From the NCBI RefSeq assembly GCF_004348685.1, contig NZ_SMKO01000027.1, positions 1-64,000 on the forward strand: a stretch of 64,000 nt of DNA. The letters run 5' to 3'. The notes beneath the pieces are model-generated. The model saw nothing but the letters and a program-made list of their open reading frames with translations. It was not told the origin of the DNA and did no database searches. Numbering within the stretch: the first letter of the stretch is position 1; each line of letters opens with the position of its first letter. Positions 9,088-17,328 of this stretch are shown piece by piece. A program made the translations under genes and the position numbers. The stretch comes from Nonomuraea deserti (GTDB taxonomy: Bacteria; Actinomycetota; Actinomycetes; Streptosporangiales; Streptosporangiaceae).

Positions 9088-9622
9088 GCTCCTCATCTTG
9101 CCGCATCGATGACCCGGCGAAGTCACCAGCCGCCACCCGGAGGGTGCGCAACTGGTCGAACATCGCCTGGAGTTCGTCCTCGGCGTACATCGACAGGCCG
9201 AACTCGGCGGCCATCAGGTCACCGGTGGCACGGCGTACGACGTCGCGCCCGGACTCCGTGATCTCGGCCAGCACGCCGCGCCCGTCGCGCGGATTGGGCA
9301 ACCGCCGGACGAACCCGGACTTCTCCAGCCTGTCCACCGTGTTCGTGACGCTGGTGGGGTGGACCATCAACCTTTCCCCGATCTTTGACAGGGGCAGCGC
9401 CCCCGCCCTGCTGAACGTCAGCAGCACCAGCGCCTCATAGCGCGCGAAGGTGAGTCCGTAGGGCTTGAGCAGCGCGTCGAGCTGCGACAGCAGGATCTGG
9501 TGCGCTCGCATGATCGACGTCACCGCGGCCATGGCCGCGGACGGACCGAAGTGCGCGCGCCAGCTCTCCGCGGCACGGTCAATCGGGTCGAACGGCAGGT
9601 TGAGCGGCTTGGGCTGCGTCAC
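9071..9622 (-). CDS. MarR family transcriptional regulator
   Basis: 183 aa. A MarR winged helix is clear: SKIGERLMVHPTSVTNTVDRLEKSGFVRR is the recognition helix and wing entry, with NPRDGRGVLAEITESG as the wing (DxRxxxxxLT-like pattern). N-terminal helices would form the dimer interface. First gene of a leftward unit with the thioredoxin/TPR, cytidylate-kinase-like and malic enzyme genes; its end overlaps the next gene. The gap to the right (9623-9850) contains a short palindrome CTTGGCCAAG (9687-9696) that could be an operator, but the evidence is slight. Ligand unknown. Confidence 0.9.
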   Translation of the reverse strand: MTQPKPLNLPFDPIDRAAESWRAHFGPSAAMAAVTSIMRAHQILLSQLDALLKPYGLTFARYEALVLLTFSRAGALPLSKIGERLMVHPTSVTNTVDRLEKSGFVRRLPNPRDGRGVLAEITESGRDVVRRATGDLMAAEFGLSMYAEDELQAMFDQLRTLRVAAGDFAGSSMRQDEEHGGLL

Positions 9623-9850
9623 AGCGATACGGTAGCGCGCTGGTCGTCCCGGTTCGTCTGGCTACTCACAGCGACAGGCCTCTCCGCTTGGCCAAGAGTC
9701 CGGACATCAATCATCACGCTCAGTTATGGTTCTCCTACGAATGGTGACGCGGACGCCAAGTCCATCAGCCTGTGGGGACCGGCCGGACTGATCGTTTCCG
9801 CCTTGCCGAGGGGCACGGGGGGTGCTTGATGAACTTCAACGGGAAAACGG

Positions 9851-11338
9851 GTGCGTGAGCACGGGGGCGTTTCACGGGAGGAGCTGAAGCAGAGCGCGGC
9901 CGTCACTGTGGCCGTGCTGCTCGCTGTCGGCCTGGTCGCGGCGTGGAACGTCCTGATACCCGGCGTCGACGCCTGGGAGAACATCGTGGCCGCGGTCATC
10001 GGGTCACTGCGGTTGACCGGGCCGGTCGCCGCGGCCTTCGCCGCGTGGGTGGCGCTGCGCAAGCGCAAGGCGCTGCGCGGGCGCTCGCTCACGACGTGGC
10101 GGGCGCTCAAGGCACCGCTGGCGATCGTGGTGGTGGTGCTGGGGTCGTTCGGGGCGACGGTGCTGGTCCTGGCCGTCAAGACGGTGCTCACCGACCAGGC
10201 GGGCCGGCTGAGCCTGGCGGGCCTGGGCATGGGCATGGCGGGCCTGGCCCTCTACTCGGTGATCGGGTGGGTGGCCGGCTGGGTGCTGCCGCACGCGTTC
10301 ACGCCGCCGGTCGCCGGGCTGGCCTGCTATGGGGTGTTCTCGTGGCTGGCCGACGACCGCGGCTGGGCCGACAAGCTGGCGCCGGGCACCGGTGAGCCGT
10401 ACGACCTGTTCCAGGGGTTGAGCGGGGCGGCGTTCTTCGACCAGACGATCTGGCTGCTCGGCCTGACGGCGGCGCTGCTGCTCGGCTGGGCGGCGCTGGT
10501 GACCAGGCAGGCGCTGGTGCTGGCGTGCGCGCTGCTGGCCGTGCTGACCGCGGGGATGGGCGTGTCCCGCGTCCTGACCCACTCCAAGCCGGCCGCCGCC
10601 GAGGAGATCGCCTACAGCTGCCAGGAGTGGCCGATCACGGTGTGCGTGCATCCGGGCATGCGGGCGGGGCTGACCGAGCTGGGGGCGTCGTTCACGCAGA
10701 TCGCCTCCAGGCTGGCGGGCACGCCGGCCGCCTTCACGCGGGTGGAGCAGCGGCCGCTCGACGACGCGCTGAAACCGTCCAGCGGGCTCGCGCCGATCCA
10801 CGTGCCCGACCTCTCCGCCGGGTTCGCGGAGGAGGCGGCGTACGAGTACATCGAGTCGCTGGCCGCCCGGTGCCCCGGCACGGTCGCGGACGGCTACCGG
10901 GAGATCGTGATGGCCTGGCTGCGCGGCGAGCCGCTGCCCGGAGGGCCGCTGCCGGAGCACCAGTACGCCGCGTCGTGGTTCTCCGGGCTGACCGAGCACC
11001 AGCGCAGGGAGTGGCTGCGCATGTTCTACAGCGACTTCCAGAGCTGCCGGCTGGCCGGCACGCACTTCGGCGGCGGGCCCGCCCACGCCCAGGTGGCGCC
11101 CTCACCCGTGCGCCCCACGCCCTCGTCGAGCCACGTCTACCCCGTCTACCCCGACGCCGGCGGCACCCCGGCGGCGACCTCGGCCCCCGGCACGCCCGGA
11201 GCGAGCCCGCCGCCGTTCGGGCGGGGGCCGGGGACGTCCTCGCCGGTCGGTGGGGCCAGGGCGGCGCCGGCGGTCGCGGCCGGGGGCAGGTCCACTGCCG
11301 CGAAGGGACCGGAGATGTCACCGATCGGCTGGCGATGA
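9851..11338 (+). CDS. Membrane protein with Cys-containing extracytoplasmic domain (possibly DUF7224-like)
   Basis: 495 aa. The first 240 residues contain about six hydrophobic segments, for example VAVLLAVGLVAAW, LAIVVVVLGSFGATVLVLAV and IWLLGLTAALLLGWAAL. A roughly 160-residue outer domain follows (about 255-415) with SCQEWPITVCVHPG and further Cys at AARCPG and QSCRLAG, plausibly paired as disulphides. The last 80 residues are Pro/Ser/Gly/Ala-rich and disordered. The layout resembles actinobacterial membrane proteins I associate with DUF7224 and ABC-type gene groups, but no ATPase gene is adjacent. GTG 9851 is the annotated start. The DUF4230 gene follows after 28 bp and may be co-transcribed. 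Confidence 0.75.
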   Translation: MREHGGVSREELKQSAAVTVAVLLAVGLVAAWNVLIPGVDAWENIVAAVIGSLRLTGPVAAAFAAWVALRKRKALRGRSLTTWRALKAPLAIVVVVLGSFGATVLVLAVKTVLTDQAGRLSLAGLGMGMAGLALYSVIGWVAGWVLPHAFTPPVAGLACYGVFSWLADDRGWADKLAPGTGEPYDLFQGLSGAAFFDQTIWLLGLTAALLLGWAALVTRQALVLACALLAVLTAGMGVSRVLTHSKPAAAEEIAYSCQEWPITVCVHPGMRAGLTELGASFTQIASRLAGTPAAFTRVEQRPLDDALKPSSGLAPIHVPDLSAGFAEEAAYEYIESLAARCPGTVADGYREIVMAWLRGEPLPGGPLPEHQYAASWFSGLTEHQRREWLRMFYSDFQSCRLAGTHFGGGPAHAQVAPSPVRPTPSSSHVYPVYPDAGGTPAATSAPGTPGASPPPFGRGPGTSSPVGGARAAPAVAAGGRSTAAKGPEMSPIGWR

Positions 11339-11366
11339 TGATCGCCGGGAGGGTAGTCATGCTCCC

Positions 11367-12038
11367 ATGACGACTTCCCGTACGACGCCGCCCGAGGTGA
11401 CTCCGGGGCGGCGCCGCAGGTGGCGATATCTCGCGGCGTTCCTGGTCCCGGCGGTCCTGCTCGTGGTGGGCGGCCGCCTGGCCTGGTCCTGGCTCGACCC
11501 GTTCGGCGGGCAGACCATCGACCGGAGCCAGCCGGCGCTGCTGCAGTCGATCAAGGACATGAGCCGCTTCGAGGCGGCGACCGGCACCTTCCAGGTGGTC
11601 GTCGACCTGGAGAAGGACGCCAACTTCCTGCCCGACGCCGTCAAGGGCACCCGGACGTTGTTCGTCGGGGCGGGCGGCGTGGACGCGTACGTCGACTTCT
11701 CCGCCATGGGCACCAACGCGGTCACCGTCTCGCCGGACCGCACGGAGGCGACCATCCGCCTGCCGCACGCCCAGCTCGAGAAGCCCAACCTGGACAACAG
11801 CCGCTCGTACGTGTTCGCGCACCAGCGGGGCCTGTTCGACCGGGTGCAGGACTTCCTGTCGGGCTCGCCGGGTGACCAGCGGGAGCTGTACCTGCTGGCC
11901 GAGAAGAAGATCACGGAAGCGGCGGTGGCCAGTGACCTGCGCGCCAGGGCCGACGCCAACACCAAGGCGATGTTGTCGGGCATGCTCAAGTCTCTCGGGT
12001 TCAAGAAGGTGACGGTCGAGTTCACCGGCGAGCCCTAG
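11367..12038 (+). CDS. DUF4230 family membrane-anchored protein
   Basis: 223 aa. One N-terminal transmembrane segment (about residues 22-40, YLAAFLVPAVLLVVGGRLAW) follows an Arg-rich start, giving an outside-facing soluble domain. The rest matches the DUF4230 pattern: LLQSIKDMSRFEAATGTFQVVV, then TLFVGAGGVDAYVDFSAM, and a C-terminal KAMLSGMLKSLGFKKVTVEF. Function unknown in the family. Frequently found as a single gene; here it follows the membrane protein at 9851-11338. ATG 11367 is chosen because the protein opens with the usual basic, short cytoplasmic tail. Confidence 0.85.
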   Translation: MTTSRTTPPEVTPGRRRRWRYLAAFLVPAVLLVVGGRLAWSWLDPFGGQTIDRSQPALLQSIKDMSRFEAATGTFQVVVDLEKDANFLPDAVKGTRTLFVGAGGVDAYVDFSAMGTNAVTVSPDRTEATIRLPHAQLEKPNLDNSRSYVFAHQRGLFDRVQDFLSGSPGDQRELYLLAEKKITEAAVASDLRARADANTKAMLSGMLKSLGFKKVTVEFTGEP

Positions 12039-12179
12039 CCGCGTCTCGGGGGCCTTAGCCGCCTGTGCGCCCGCTTAAGTACCTGCCTGAGTCCAGAGAT
12101 AAGGCATCCGCCCGATGTGGCGGGGAGGGCCTTAGGACGAGTCTTGAGAGTGCAGGCAACAGAGCAGAGGAGCACTCGG

Positions 12180-12332
12180 ATGAACGCCGAACTCGAATAC
12201 ACCGTGATGCAGCACCGCGCGTCGGAGCTGCGCCGCGCGGCCGCCGAGCAGCGGCAGGTCATGGAGGCCCGCAGGGGTCAGCGGGGCGAGCGCCGCCACC
12301 GCTCGGTCGTCGCCAGGTTCCTGGCCTCATGA
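12180..12332 (+). CDS. Small helical protein, 50 aa, unknown function
   Basis: Starts MNAELEYTVMQHRASELRRA and is almost entirely one charged helix rich in Ala, Arg, Glu and Gln, with a basic C-terminus. ATG 12180 has GAGGAG ten bases upstream, better than the longer in-frame start at 12117. Small proteins of this form occur in other Streptosporangiaceae, as I recall, but have no assigned role. It stands alone and is followed immediately by paired hairpins, so it probably is its own transcript. Confidence 0.7.
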   Translation: MNAELEYTVMQHRASELRRAAAEQRQVMEARRGQRGERRHRSVVARFLAS

Positions 12333-12343
12333 CCGCCCACAAG

Positions 12344-12397
12344 CAGCCCGGCCGCAACCTCCCTCGCGGCCGGGCTGAAAAGCCCCCTTGAGGGGGC
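12344..12397 (+). terminator. Tandem hairpin terminator after the 50-aa gene
   Basis: First stem: CAGCCCGGCCGC (12344-12355) pairs perfectly with 12366-12377 around a 10-base loop. Second stem: GCCCCC (12382-12387) with GGGGGC (12392-12397). No U-run follows, as is common in high-GC actinobacteria. Confidence 0.7.
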
Positions 12398-12446
12398 GCG
12401 CTCGGGCCCTGAATTCCTGGTGAGGGCCTGGGCAGTGCGTTACGGG

Positions 12447-12476
12447 GCCCCGGTCCATTCCTGGTCGGACCGGGGC
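12447..12476 (-). terminator. Hairpin terminator after the DUF2332 gene
   Basis: GCCCCGGTCC (12447-12456) and GGACCGGGGC (12467-12476) form a perfect 10-bp stem with a 10-base loop, 20 bp past the DUF2332 stop. With the hairpins at 12344-12397 it separates two convergent units. Confidence 0.65.
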
Positions 12477-12496
12477 ATCGCGCTGTCCGGGGCCCG

Positions 12497-13477
12497 TCAG
12501 GCGTCCGTGGCGGGATCTATGGCGGGCCTGCGCAGCCACCCGCCGTGCAGTGCGCTGAACGCGGCGGGACGCCCGTCGAGCGCGACGACGTAAACCGTGG
12601 TCTGCTCCGGGGGCCGCCGGCCGAGGCGGGCCGCGATCCCGGGGAGGACGTCCGGCGCCTCCTGGGAGATCCAGTGGCAGCCGAGCCCTTCGACCTGTGC
12701 CACGAACGCCCTCCTGTCGTCCTCGGGCACGTAGTAGAGCACCGCGGTGTGGACGACCACGAGGGTGGCGTGCGGTGGCGCCTGGGCGGCCACCTCACCG
12801 AGACGGGCGTTGAGGTCTCCCCGCACGATGCGGGGCGGATCCTCGCGGGCCACGGCGATCGCGGCGTCCAGGCGGTCGAGCCGGTGACGGTGTTCTGGCC
12901 AGACCAGCGTGCGCAGCCACCTGACGTCATCGGGGTCGGTCACGTCGAGCGGGTTGAGGTCGATGCCTGCCCGCCACGCGACGGTCACCGCGCCCGGCCC
13001 CGGCCACTCGCCGAGCGGCTCCCCCTCGACGCGGCAGCGCAGCCGCACCGGGCTGCCGACGTCTCCGGCCAGGCTCCCGTCGTAGTCGTAGCCGTACCGG
13101 TCCGGCAGCAGGCACAACCCCGCCGACGCGCCGACCTCCAGCAACGCCAGCGGCTGCGGGAGCGAGGCGAGCAGGGGATACAGCGCCGCGCACCGGGCGG
13201 GCTCGTTGGTCTGCGTGCGGCGGGCGAGCATCGTGGCGACGACCGCCTCCCGGTGGTCCAGGACGGACCGCCGGAACTCCGCGTAGCCGGACGGCGTGCC
13301 CGCGACGTGCCGGGTGGCGGCGAAGAGCAGGTTGGGCTGGCGTTTGGCCGGCGGCAGGCCCGCCAGCAGGTCCAGCAGTTCGCGATCGTCGGCCACCCCG
13401 CCGGCGAGCTGCTCGTAGAGCGGCGACCGCCCGCGGGCCTCCATGGCCGCGAAACGCCGGTACTCCTCGGCTGTCAT
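12497..13477 (-). CDS. DUF2332 family protein
   Basis: 326 aa. Matches the DUF2332 family: N-terminal SPLYEQLAGGVADD, then LLEVGASAGLCLLPDRYGYDY, which looks like a nucleotide or SAM-binding glycine-rich loop, then GIDLNPLDVTDPDDVRWLRTLVWPE and a C-terminal VVHTAVLYYVPEDDRR. A methyltransferase-like fold is suggested by these motifs, but no activity is known. ATG 13477 overlaps by 4 bp the original stop of the decayed kinase gene upstream, so the two were translationally coupled. Confidence 0.9.
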   Translation of the reverse strand: MTAEEYRRFAAMEARGRSPLYEQLAGGVADDRELLDLLAGLPPAKRQPNLLFAATRHVAGTPSGYAEFRRSVLDHREAVVATMLARRTQTNEPARCAALYPLLASLPQPLALLEVGASAGLCLLPDRYGYDYDGSLAGDVGSPVRLRCRVEGEPLGEWPGPGAVTVAWRAGIDLNPLDVTDPDDVRWLRTLVWPEHRHRLDRLDAAIAVAREDPPRIVRGDLNARLGEVAAQAPPHATLVVVHTAVLYYVPEDDRRAFVAQVEGLGCHWISQEAPDVLPGIAARLGRRPPEQTTVYVVALDGRPAAFSALHGGWLRRPAIDPATDA

Positions 13478-13999
13478 GAGCGGAGACCAACCCGGGTGCG
13501 TGCGCCGGCCCCGCCTATGGGTGTGCTGAGCTGCCCCAGCCGCCGTACGACCTGGCCGAGCGGTGCGATGGCGTCGATCTCGACGGTCGCGGTCGCCCTG
13601 AGCAGCGGCTCGACGGTCTCCAGGTCGTTCAGGACGCCGCCCACTCCTCAGGGCGCTTGCCGTAGGGATTGCCGGTCCGCGCCTGGATCCGGGCGAACAT
13701 CACCTCGGCGGGCGCGCTCAGCAGCACGACGTGGTCGAACCGGCCCCGATCGGACCCGTGCCCGGGGCGTTCGTGACCGGAGTCCGGGGAGAACCGGCCC
13801 TGGTCGCCGCGGCAGCCGGCCGCGAACAGGGGCACCCTCGTCATGACCCGTGAGCGGGTGGCCGATGGCGGCGGCGAGGTCGGACACGCTCTCGCCGGGC
13901 CCGGCGACCGCCTCGCGCCGCACCCGGTCGAGCGACCCGTCGGGCAGCCGCACCCACCGGCTCCACTCGTCCGTGCCGGTGTCGACGGTCCGGTGCCCG
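13474..13999 (-). pseudogene. Decayed P-loop kinase (shikimate kinase-like AAA) gene
   Basis: Reading leftward, three pieces of one protein can be aligned. Frame A gives GHRTVDTGTDEWSRWVRLPDG; a +1 shift near 13830 brings LFAAGCRGDQGRFSP and RFDHVVLLSAPAEVMFARI with GNPYGKRPEEW; a missing G near 13641 returns to frame A with LNDLETVEPLLRATATVEID and APLGQVVRRLGQL, ending TGA 13474-13476. This is the order seen in small actinobacterial P-loop kinases. The Walker A segment and roughly the first 25 residues are missing where the gene meets the thiolase stop, and 14 extra residues separate QGRFSP from RFDHVV. The gene cannot make a functional enzyme. Confidence 0.8.
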
Positions 14000-14012
14000 C
14001 GCGCATGCGTGC

Positions 14013-15194
14013 TTACGGGACGCGGATGAGCAGCGCGTCGCCCTGGCCGCCGCCGCCGCACAGGCCCGCCGCTCCCAGGCCGCCGCCCCGCCGCTTCAGC
14101 TCGTACGCCAGCGTGAGCACGATCCGGGCGCCCGACGCCCCGATCGGATGGCCCAGGGCGATGCCGCCACCGTTGACGTTCACCTTGTCCAGCGGGACGC
14201 CCAGCTCCTGCGCGGACTGGAGGACCACGCTGGCGAAGGCCTCGTTGATCTCCACCAGGTCCAGGTCACCCGCCGACACGCCCTGCTTGGCCATGGCCTG
14301 CATGATGGCGTTCGCGGGCTGGGACTGGAGCGAGGCGTCGGGGCCCGCCACGTTGCCGTGCCTGCCGATCTCGGCCAGCCACGGCAGGCCCAGCTCCTCG
14401 GCCTTGGACTTCGACATGACCACCACGGCGCAGGCGCCGTCGGAGATCTGCGAGGCGGAACCGGCGGTGATGGTGCCGTCGGCGGCGAAGGCCGGGCGCA
14501 GCCTGGCCAGCGTCTCCACCGTCGTGTCGCCGCGTACGCCCTCGTCCTCCTTGACGACGACCGGCTCGCCGCGCCGCTGCGGGATCTGGACCGGGACGAT
14601 CTCTTCCTCGAAGACGCCGTTCTTGAGGGCGGCGGCGGCCAGCTGGTGGGAGCGGGCCGACAGGGCGTCCTGCTCCTCGCGGCCGATGCCCAGCCTGGTG
14701 TTGTGGCGCTCGGTGGACTCGCCCATCGCGCACTGGTCGAACGCGCAGAACAGGCCGTCGTGCGCCATCGAGTCGACCACGTCGGCGCCGCCGTACTTGA
14801 CGCCCTTGCGCAGGCCGGGCAGCAGGTGGGGGGCGTTGGTCATCGACTCCATGCCGCCGGCCACCACGATGTCGAACTCGCCCGCCCGGATGAGCTGGTC
14901 GGCCAGGGCGATGGCGTCGAGGCCGGACAGGCAGACCTTGTTGACGGTGATCGAGGGGACGGTCATCGGGATGCCGGCCTTGACGGCGGCCTGGCGGGAG
15001 GGGATCTGGCCCGCGCCGGCCTGGAGGACCTGGCCCATGATGACGTATTCGACGGATTCGGGTGCCACGCCGGCCCGCTCGAGCGCCGCCTTGATGGCGA
15101 TGCCCCCCAGGTCGACGGCGGTCAGTCCGGACAGGGCGCCGAGCAGCTTGCCGATCGGGGTGCGAGCTCCGGCGACGATGACGGAACTGGACAT
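14013..15194 (-). CDS. Acetyl-CoA C-acetyltransferase (thiolase)
   Basis: 393 aa. Condenses two acetyl-CoA to acetoacetyl-CoA, or the reverse. Catalytic Cys is in [12 protein letters not shown] (C88), the His motif in [18 protein letters not shown], and the second Cys in [14 protein letters not shown] near the C-terminus. ATG 15194 is chosen over the longer frame since AGGAGG lies 9 bases upstream and the protein then starts with the family's [13 protein letters not shown]. It is divergent from methylmalonyl-CoA epimerase, as in Streptomyces as I recall. The decayed kinase and DUF2332 genes follow downstream. Confidence 0.95.
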   Translation of the reverse strand: MSSSVIVAGARTPIGKLLGALSGLTAVDLGGIAIKAALERAGVAPESVEYVIMGQVLQAGAGQIPSRQAAVKAGIPMTVPSITVNKVCLSGLDAIALADQLIRAGEFDIVVAGGMESMTNAPHLLPGLRKGVKYGGADVVDSMAHDGLFCAFDQCAMGESTERHNTRLGIGREEQDALSARSHQLAAAALKNGVFEEEIVPVQIPQRRGEPVVVKEDEGVRGDTTVETLARLRPAFAADGTITAGSASQISDGACAVVVMSKSKAEELGLPWLAEIGRHGNVAGPDASLQSQPANAIMQAMAKQGVSAGDLDLVEINEAFASVVLQSAQELGVPLDKVNVNGGGIALGHPIGASGARIVLTLAYELKRRGGGLGAAGLCGGGGQGDALLIRVP

Positions 15195-15280
15195 GGACAC
15201 GGGCCTCCTGTGCTCGCCATCTGGTTCTTTGACACCATACCCACGAGTAGGTGTCCGTTCGCTATGGAGGTGGGCCACAT

Positions 15281-15703
15281 ATGTTCCTGCGGATCGACCA
15301 CATCGGGGTCGCGTGCCGGGACCTCGAAGAGAAGATTCGTCTCTTTTCTGACACGTTCGACCTGACCGTAGTTGCCCGCGAGGTCAACGAGGAGCAAGGT
15401 GTCAAGGAGGCCATGTTGCACATCTCCGACGGCGAAGGTGGGGGCTCCTACATTCAGCTCCTGGAGCCTCTCTCCGAGGACTCCCCTGTGGGAAAATTCC
15501 TCGCCAAGCGTGGCGAGGGCGTCCATCACGTGGCATTCGGCGTACGAGACGTGGCGGACGCCATGGGTAAGATCAGCGAGAGAGGAGTGAGGCTCCTGGA
15601 CGAGCGTCCCAGGCACGGGTCGATGGACTCACGGATCGCGTTCCTGCATCCCAAAGACGTGGGGGGAATGCTGACCGAGTTGGTCCAGGCGGCCAGACGC
15701 TAG
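15281..15703 (+). CDS. mce: Methylmalonyl-CoA epimerase
   Basis: 140 aa, the usual size. Interconverts (2R)- and (2S)-methylmalonyl-CoA, linking propionyl-CoA carboxylase to the B12-dependent mutase. Vicinal oxygen chelate fold: two beta-alpha-beta-beta-beta halves with metal ligands at H7 (RIDHIGVAC), H82/H83 ([10 protein letters not shown]) and E133 (LTELVQ). ATG 15281 has GGAGGT at good spacing. Divergent from the thiolase gene; the 86-bp gap contains a GACACC/GGTGTC half-site pair. The PduO-type cobalamin adenosyltransferase at 38 kb would supply the mutase cofactor. Confidence 0.95.
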   Translation: MFLRIDHIGVACRDLEEKIRLFSDTFDLTVVAREVNEEQGVKEAMLHISDGEGGGSYIQLLEPLSEDSPVGKFLAKRGEGVHHVAFGVRDVADAMGKISERGVRLLDERPRHGSMDSRIAFLHPKDVGGMLTELVQAARR

Positions 15704-15803
15704 AAAAAGCCATATAACGCGCATATGTAACTAGTCACGCAGAAAGTCGGACGGGGCTTCGCAGGTGGCACCAGCGGAGTACGCTTGACCTTCCACCGGA
15801 CAT

Positions 15804-15829
15804 GGAGCCTGCCGCGAGGCACAGGCTCC
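15804..15829. terminator. Hairpin between mce and the Scy-like gene
   Basis: GGAGCCTG (15804-15811) and CAGGCTCC (15822-15829) form a perfect 8-bp stem with a 10-base loop, about 100 bp after mce and 69 bp before the next start. It may end mce transcripts or lie in the leader of the next gene. Confidence 0.4.
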
Positions 15830-15897
15830 TGGATCGGATGCCCCGAACCCCCCGTCCGGCCCGTGTAGCCGTCTCGACAACCCAGGATCGAGCCTCC

Positions 15898-17190
15898 ATG
15901 CAGTCCGACATCGACGCCCAGCTCAACAACTTTTTCGAGGACGCCCCAGCGCGCGAGTTCGACGTGGTGCTCCGTGGTTACGACCGGCATCAGGTCCATG
16001 ATCACTTGAAGCAGCTCGACGGAGAGCTACGCCAGGCGCGTGAGCAGGTTGCCGGCCTGCAGCGCGATCTGTCCGACTCCCAACGCCAGTTGCAGGAGCA
16101 GGAGCGCCCCACCTACTCCGGTCTCGGCGCCCGCATCGAGCAGTTGCTCCGTCTGGCCGAGGAGCAGGCCACCGAGCTCGTGCAGGCCGCCAGGTCCGAG
16201 GCCAACGAGATCAAGGCCGCCGCCAAGGTCGAGGCCGCCGACCTGCGGGCCGCCGCGGAGGCCGAGGCAGCCGAGAAGCGCGCCCAGGCCACGCGCGAGA
16301 CCGACGAGATGCGCACCTCCGCTGAGCGGGATGCCGAGGAGATCCGCTCGACGGCCCGCCGCGAGGCCGACGAGCTGACCAACACCACCGAGCGCGAGGC
16401 CGCCAAGCTGCGCGCCACGGCCGACCACGAGGTGGCGGAGAAGCGGGCCGACGCCGAGCGGGAGATCGCCAAGCTCCGCACCACCACCGAGCGCGAGGTC
16501 GCCCAGCTGCGGGCCTCGACCAAGCGCGAGCGCGACGAGGTGCTGACCACCGCCAAGCGGCAGGCCGACGAGATGCGCGCGCAGGCTCAGCGGGTGCTGG
16601 AGGAGTCGGAGGCCAAGAGGGCGCAGGACGAAGCCGAGTTCGAGATCCAGCTCGCCGCCCGCCGCGAGGACGCCGAGCGCCAGGAGGCCGAGCGCCACGC
16701 CTCCGCCCAGGCCGCCACGCAGAAGCTGGTCGCCGAGGCCGAGCAGCGCGCCGCCACGGCCGAGTCGAGGGCCACGAAGGCGACCCAGCAGGCCGACCAG
16801 ACCCGCCGCGAGGCCGACCTGCACGCCAAGCAGCTCGTCGCCAACGCCCGCAAGAGCGCCGAGACCATCGTGTCCGACGCCAAGTCGAGCGCCGAGACGA
16901 TCGTCACCGAGGCGAAGAACGAAGCCGAGCGCACCCGCACGGCGATGCAGCGCCAGGTCGACGAGCTGACCCGCCAGCGTGACAGCATCACCAGCCACCT
17001 GGCCCAGCTGCGCCAGCTGCTCGGCGGCGCCGCTCTGCCGGGCCAGGAGTCGCCGGAGCCCGCGGTCGTGGCTGCCCCGGCCAAGCCGGCGATCGCCGCG
17101 CCCGTGGTCGAGGCCTCTCCCGCGGAGCCGGTGCAGGCGCCCGCCGCCAAGGCCAAGGCGGAGGACGACGCGGAGTGGTGGCAGGAATAG
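15898..17190 (+). CDS. DivIVA/Scy/FilP-like coiled-coil polarity protein
   Basis: 430 aa. Residues 18-50 resemble the DivIVA N-terminal domain (EFDVVLRGYDRHQVHDHLKQL). From about residue 80 to 350 the protein is a continuous coiled coil rich in Ala, Glu, Arg and Lys. Residues 98-240 are 13 uninterrupted 11-residue repeats (form AEREAxxLRxT), typical of hendecad coils. The C-terminus (about 350-430) is Pro/Ala-rich and ends DDAEWWQE. In Streptomyces, Scy and FilP, which organise the tip polarisome and filaments with DivIVA, lie beside mce and thiolase; here one shorter gene takes that place. ATG 15898 is the likely start. A strong terminator follows. Confidence 0.85.
   Translation: MQSDIDAQLNNFFEDAPAREFDVVLRGYDRHQVHDHLKQLDGELRQAREQVAGLQRDLSDSQRQLQEQERPTYSGLGARIEQLLRLAEEQATELVQAARSEANEIKAAAKVEAADLRAAAEAEAAEKRAQATRETDEMRTSAERDAEEIRSTARREADELTNTTEREAAKLRATADHEVAEKRADAEREIAKLRTTTEREVAQLRASTKRERDEVLTTAKRQADEMRAQAQRVLEESEAKRAQDEAEFEIQLAARREDAERQEAERHASAQAATQKLVAEAEQRAATAESRATKATQQADQTRREADLHAKQLVANARKSAETIVSDAKSSAETIVTEAKNEAERTRTAMQRQVDELTRQRDSITSHLAQLRQLLGGAALPGQESPEPAVVAAPAKPAIAAPVVEASPAEPVQAPAAKAKAEDDAEWWQE
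16189..16617 (+). repeat. 33-bp coding periodicity: 13 hendecads
   Basis: Codes for residues 98-240 of the Scy-like protein as thirteen 11-residue units without a single insertion. The DNA is not a perfect tandem repeat, so the period is held at protein level. Confidence 0.85.
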
Positions 17191-17221
17191 CCGAAGTTCG
17201 CACGGGGGCTGAGTGACGGCT

Positions 17222-17266
17222 GAGAGAGCCTGGCGACCTGATCGTCGCTAGGCTCTCTCTTTGTTG
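17222..17266 (+). terminator. Strong rho-independent terminator after the Scy-like gene
   Basis: GAGAGAGCCTGGCGAC (17222-17237) pairs with 17244-17259 over 16 bp with one G-U, around a 6-base loop, and is followed by TTTGTT. It is the best intrinsic terminator in the window. Confidence 0.9.
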
Positions 17267-17328
17267 CCGGGCCGACATGCCCCCGCGCGGGCTCGGCATG
17301 GCACGTCGACGACCCCCATGGAGTTCCC

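Noticed and set aside
15711-15727. CATAT/ATATG inverted repeat after mce as an operator
   Set aside because: Arms are only 5 bp and AT-rich, and it lies just past a stop codon; chance symmetry is likely.
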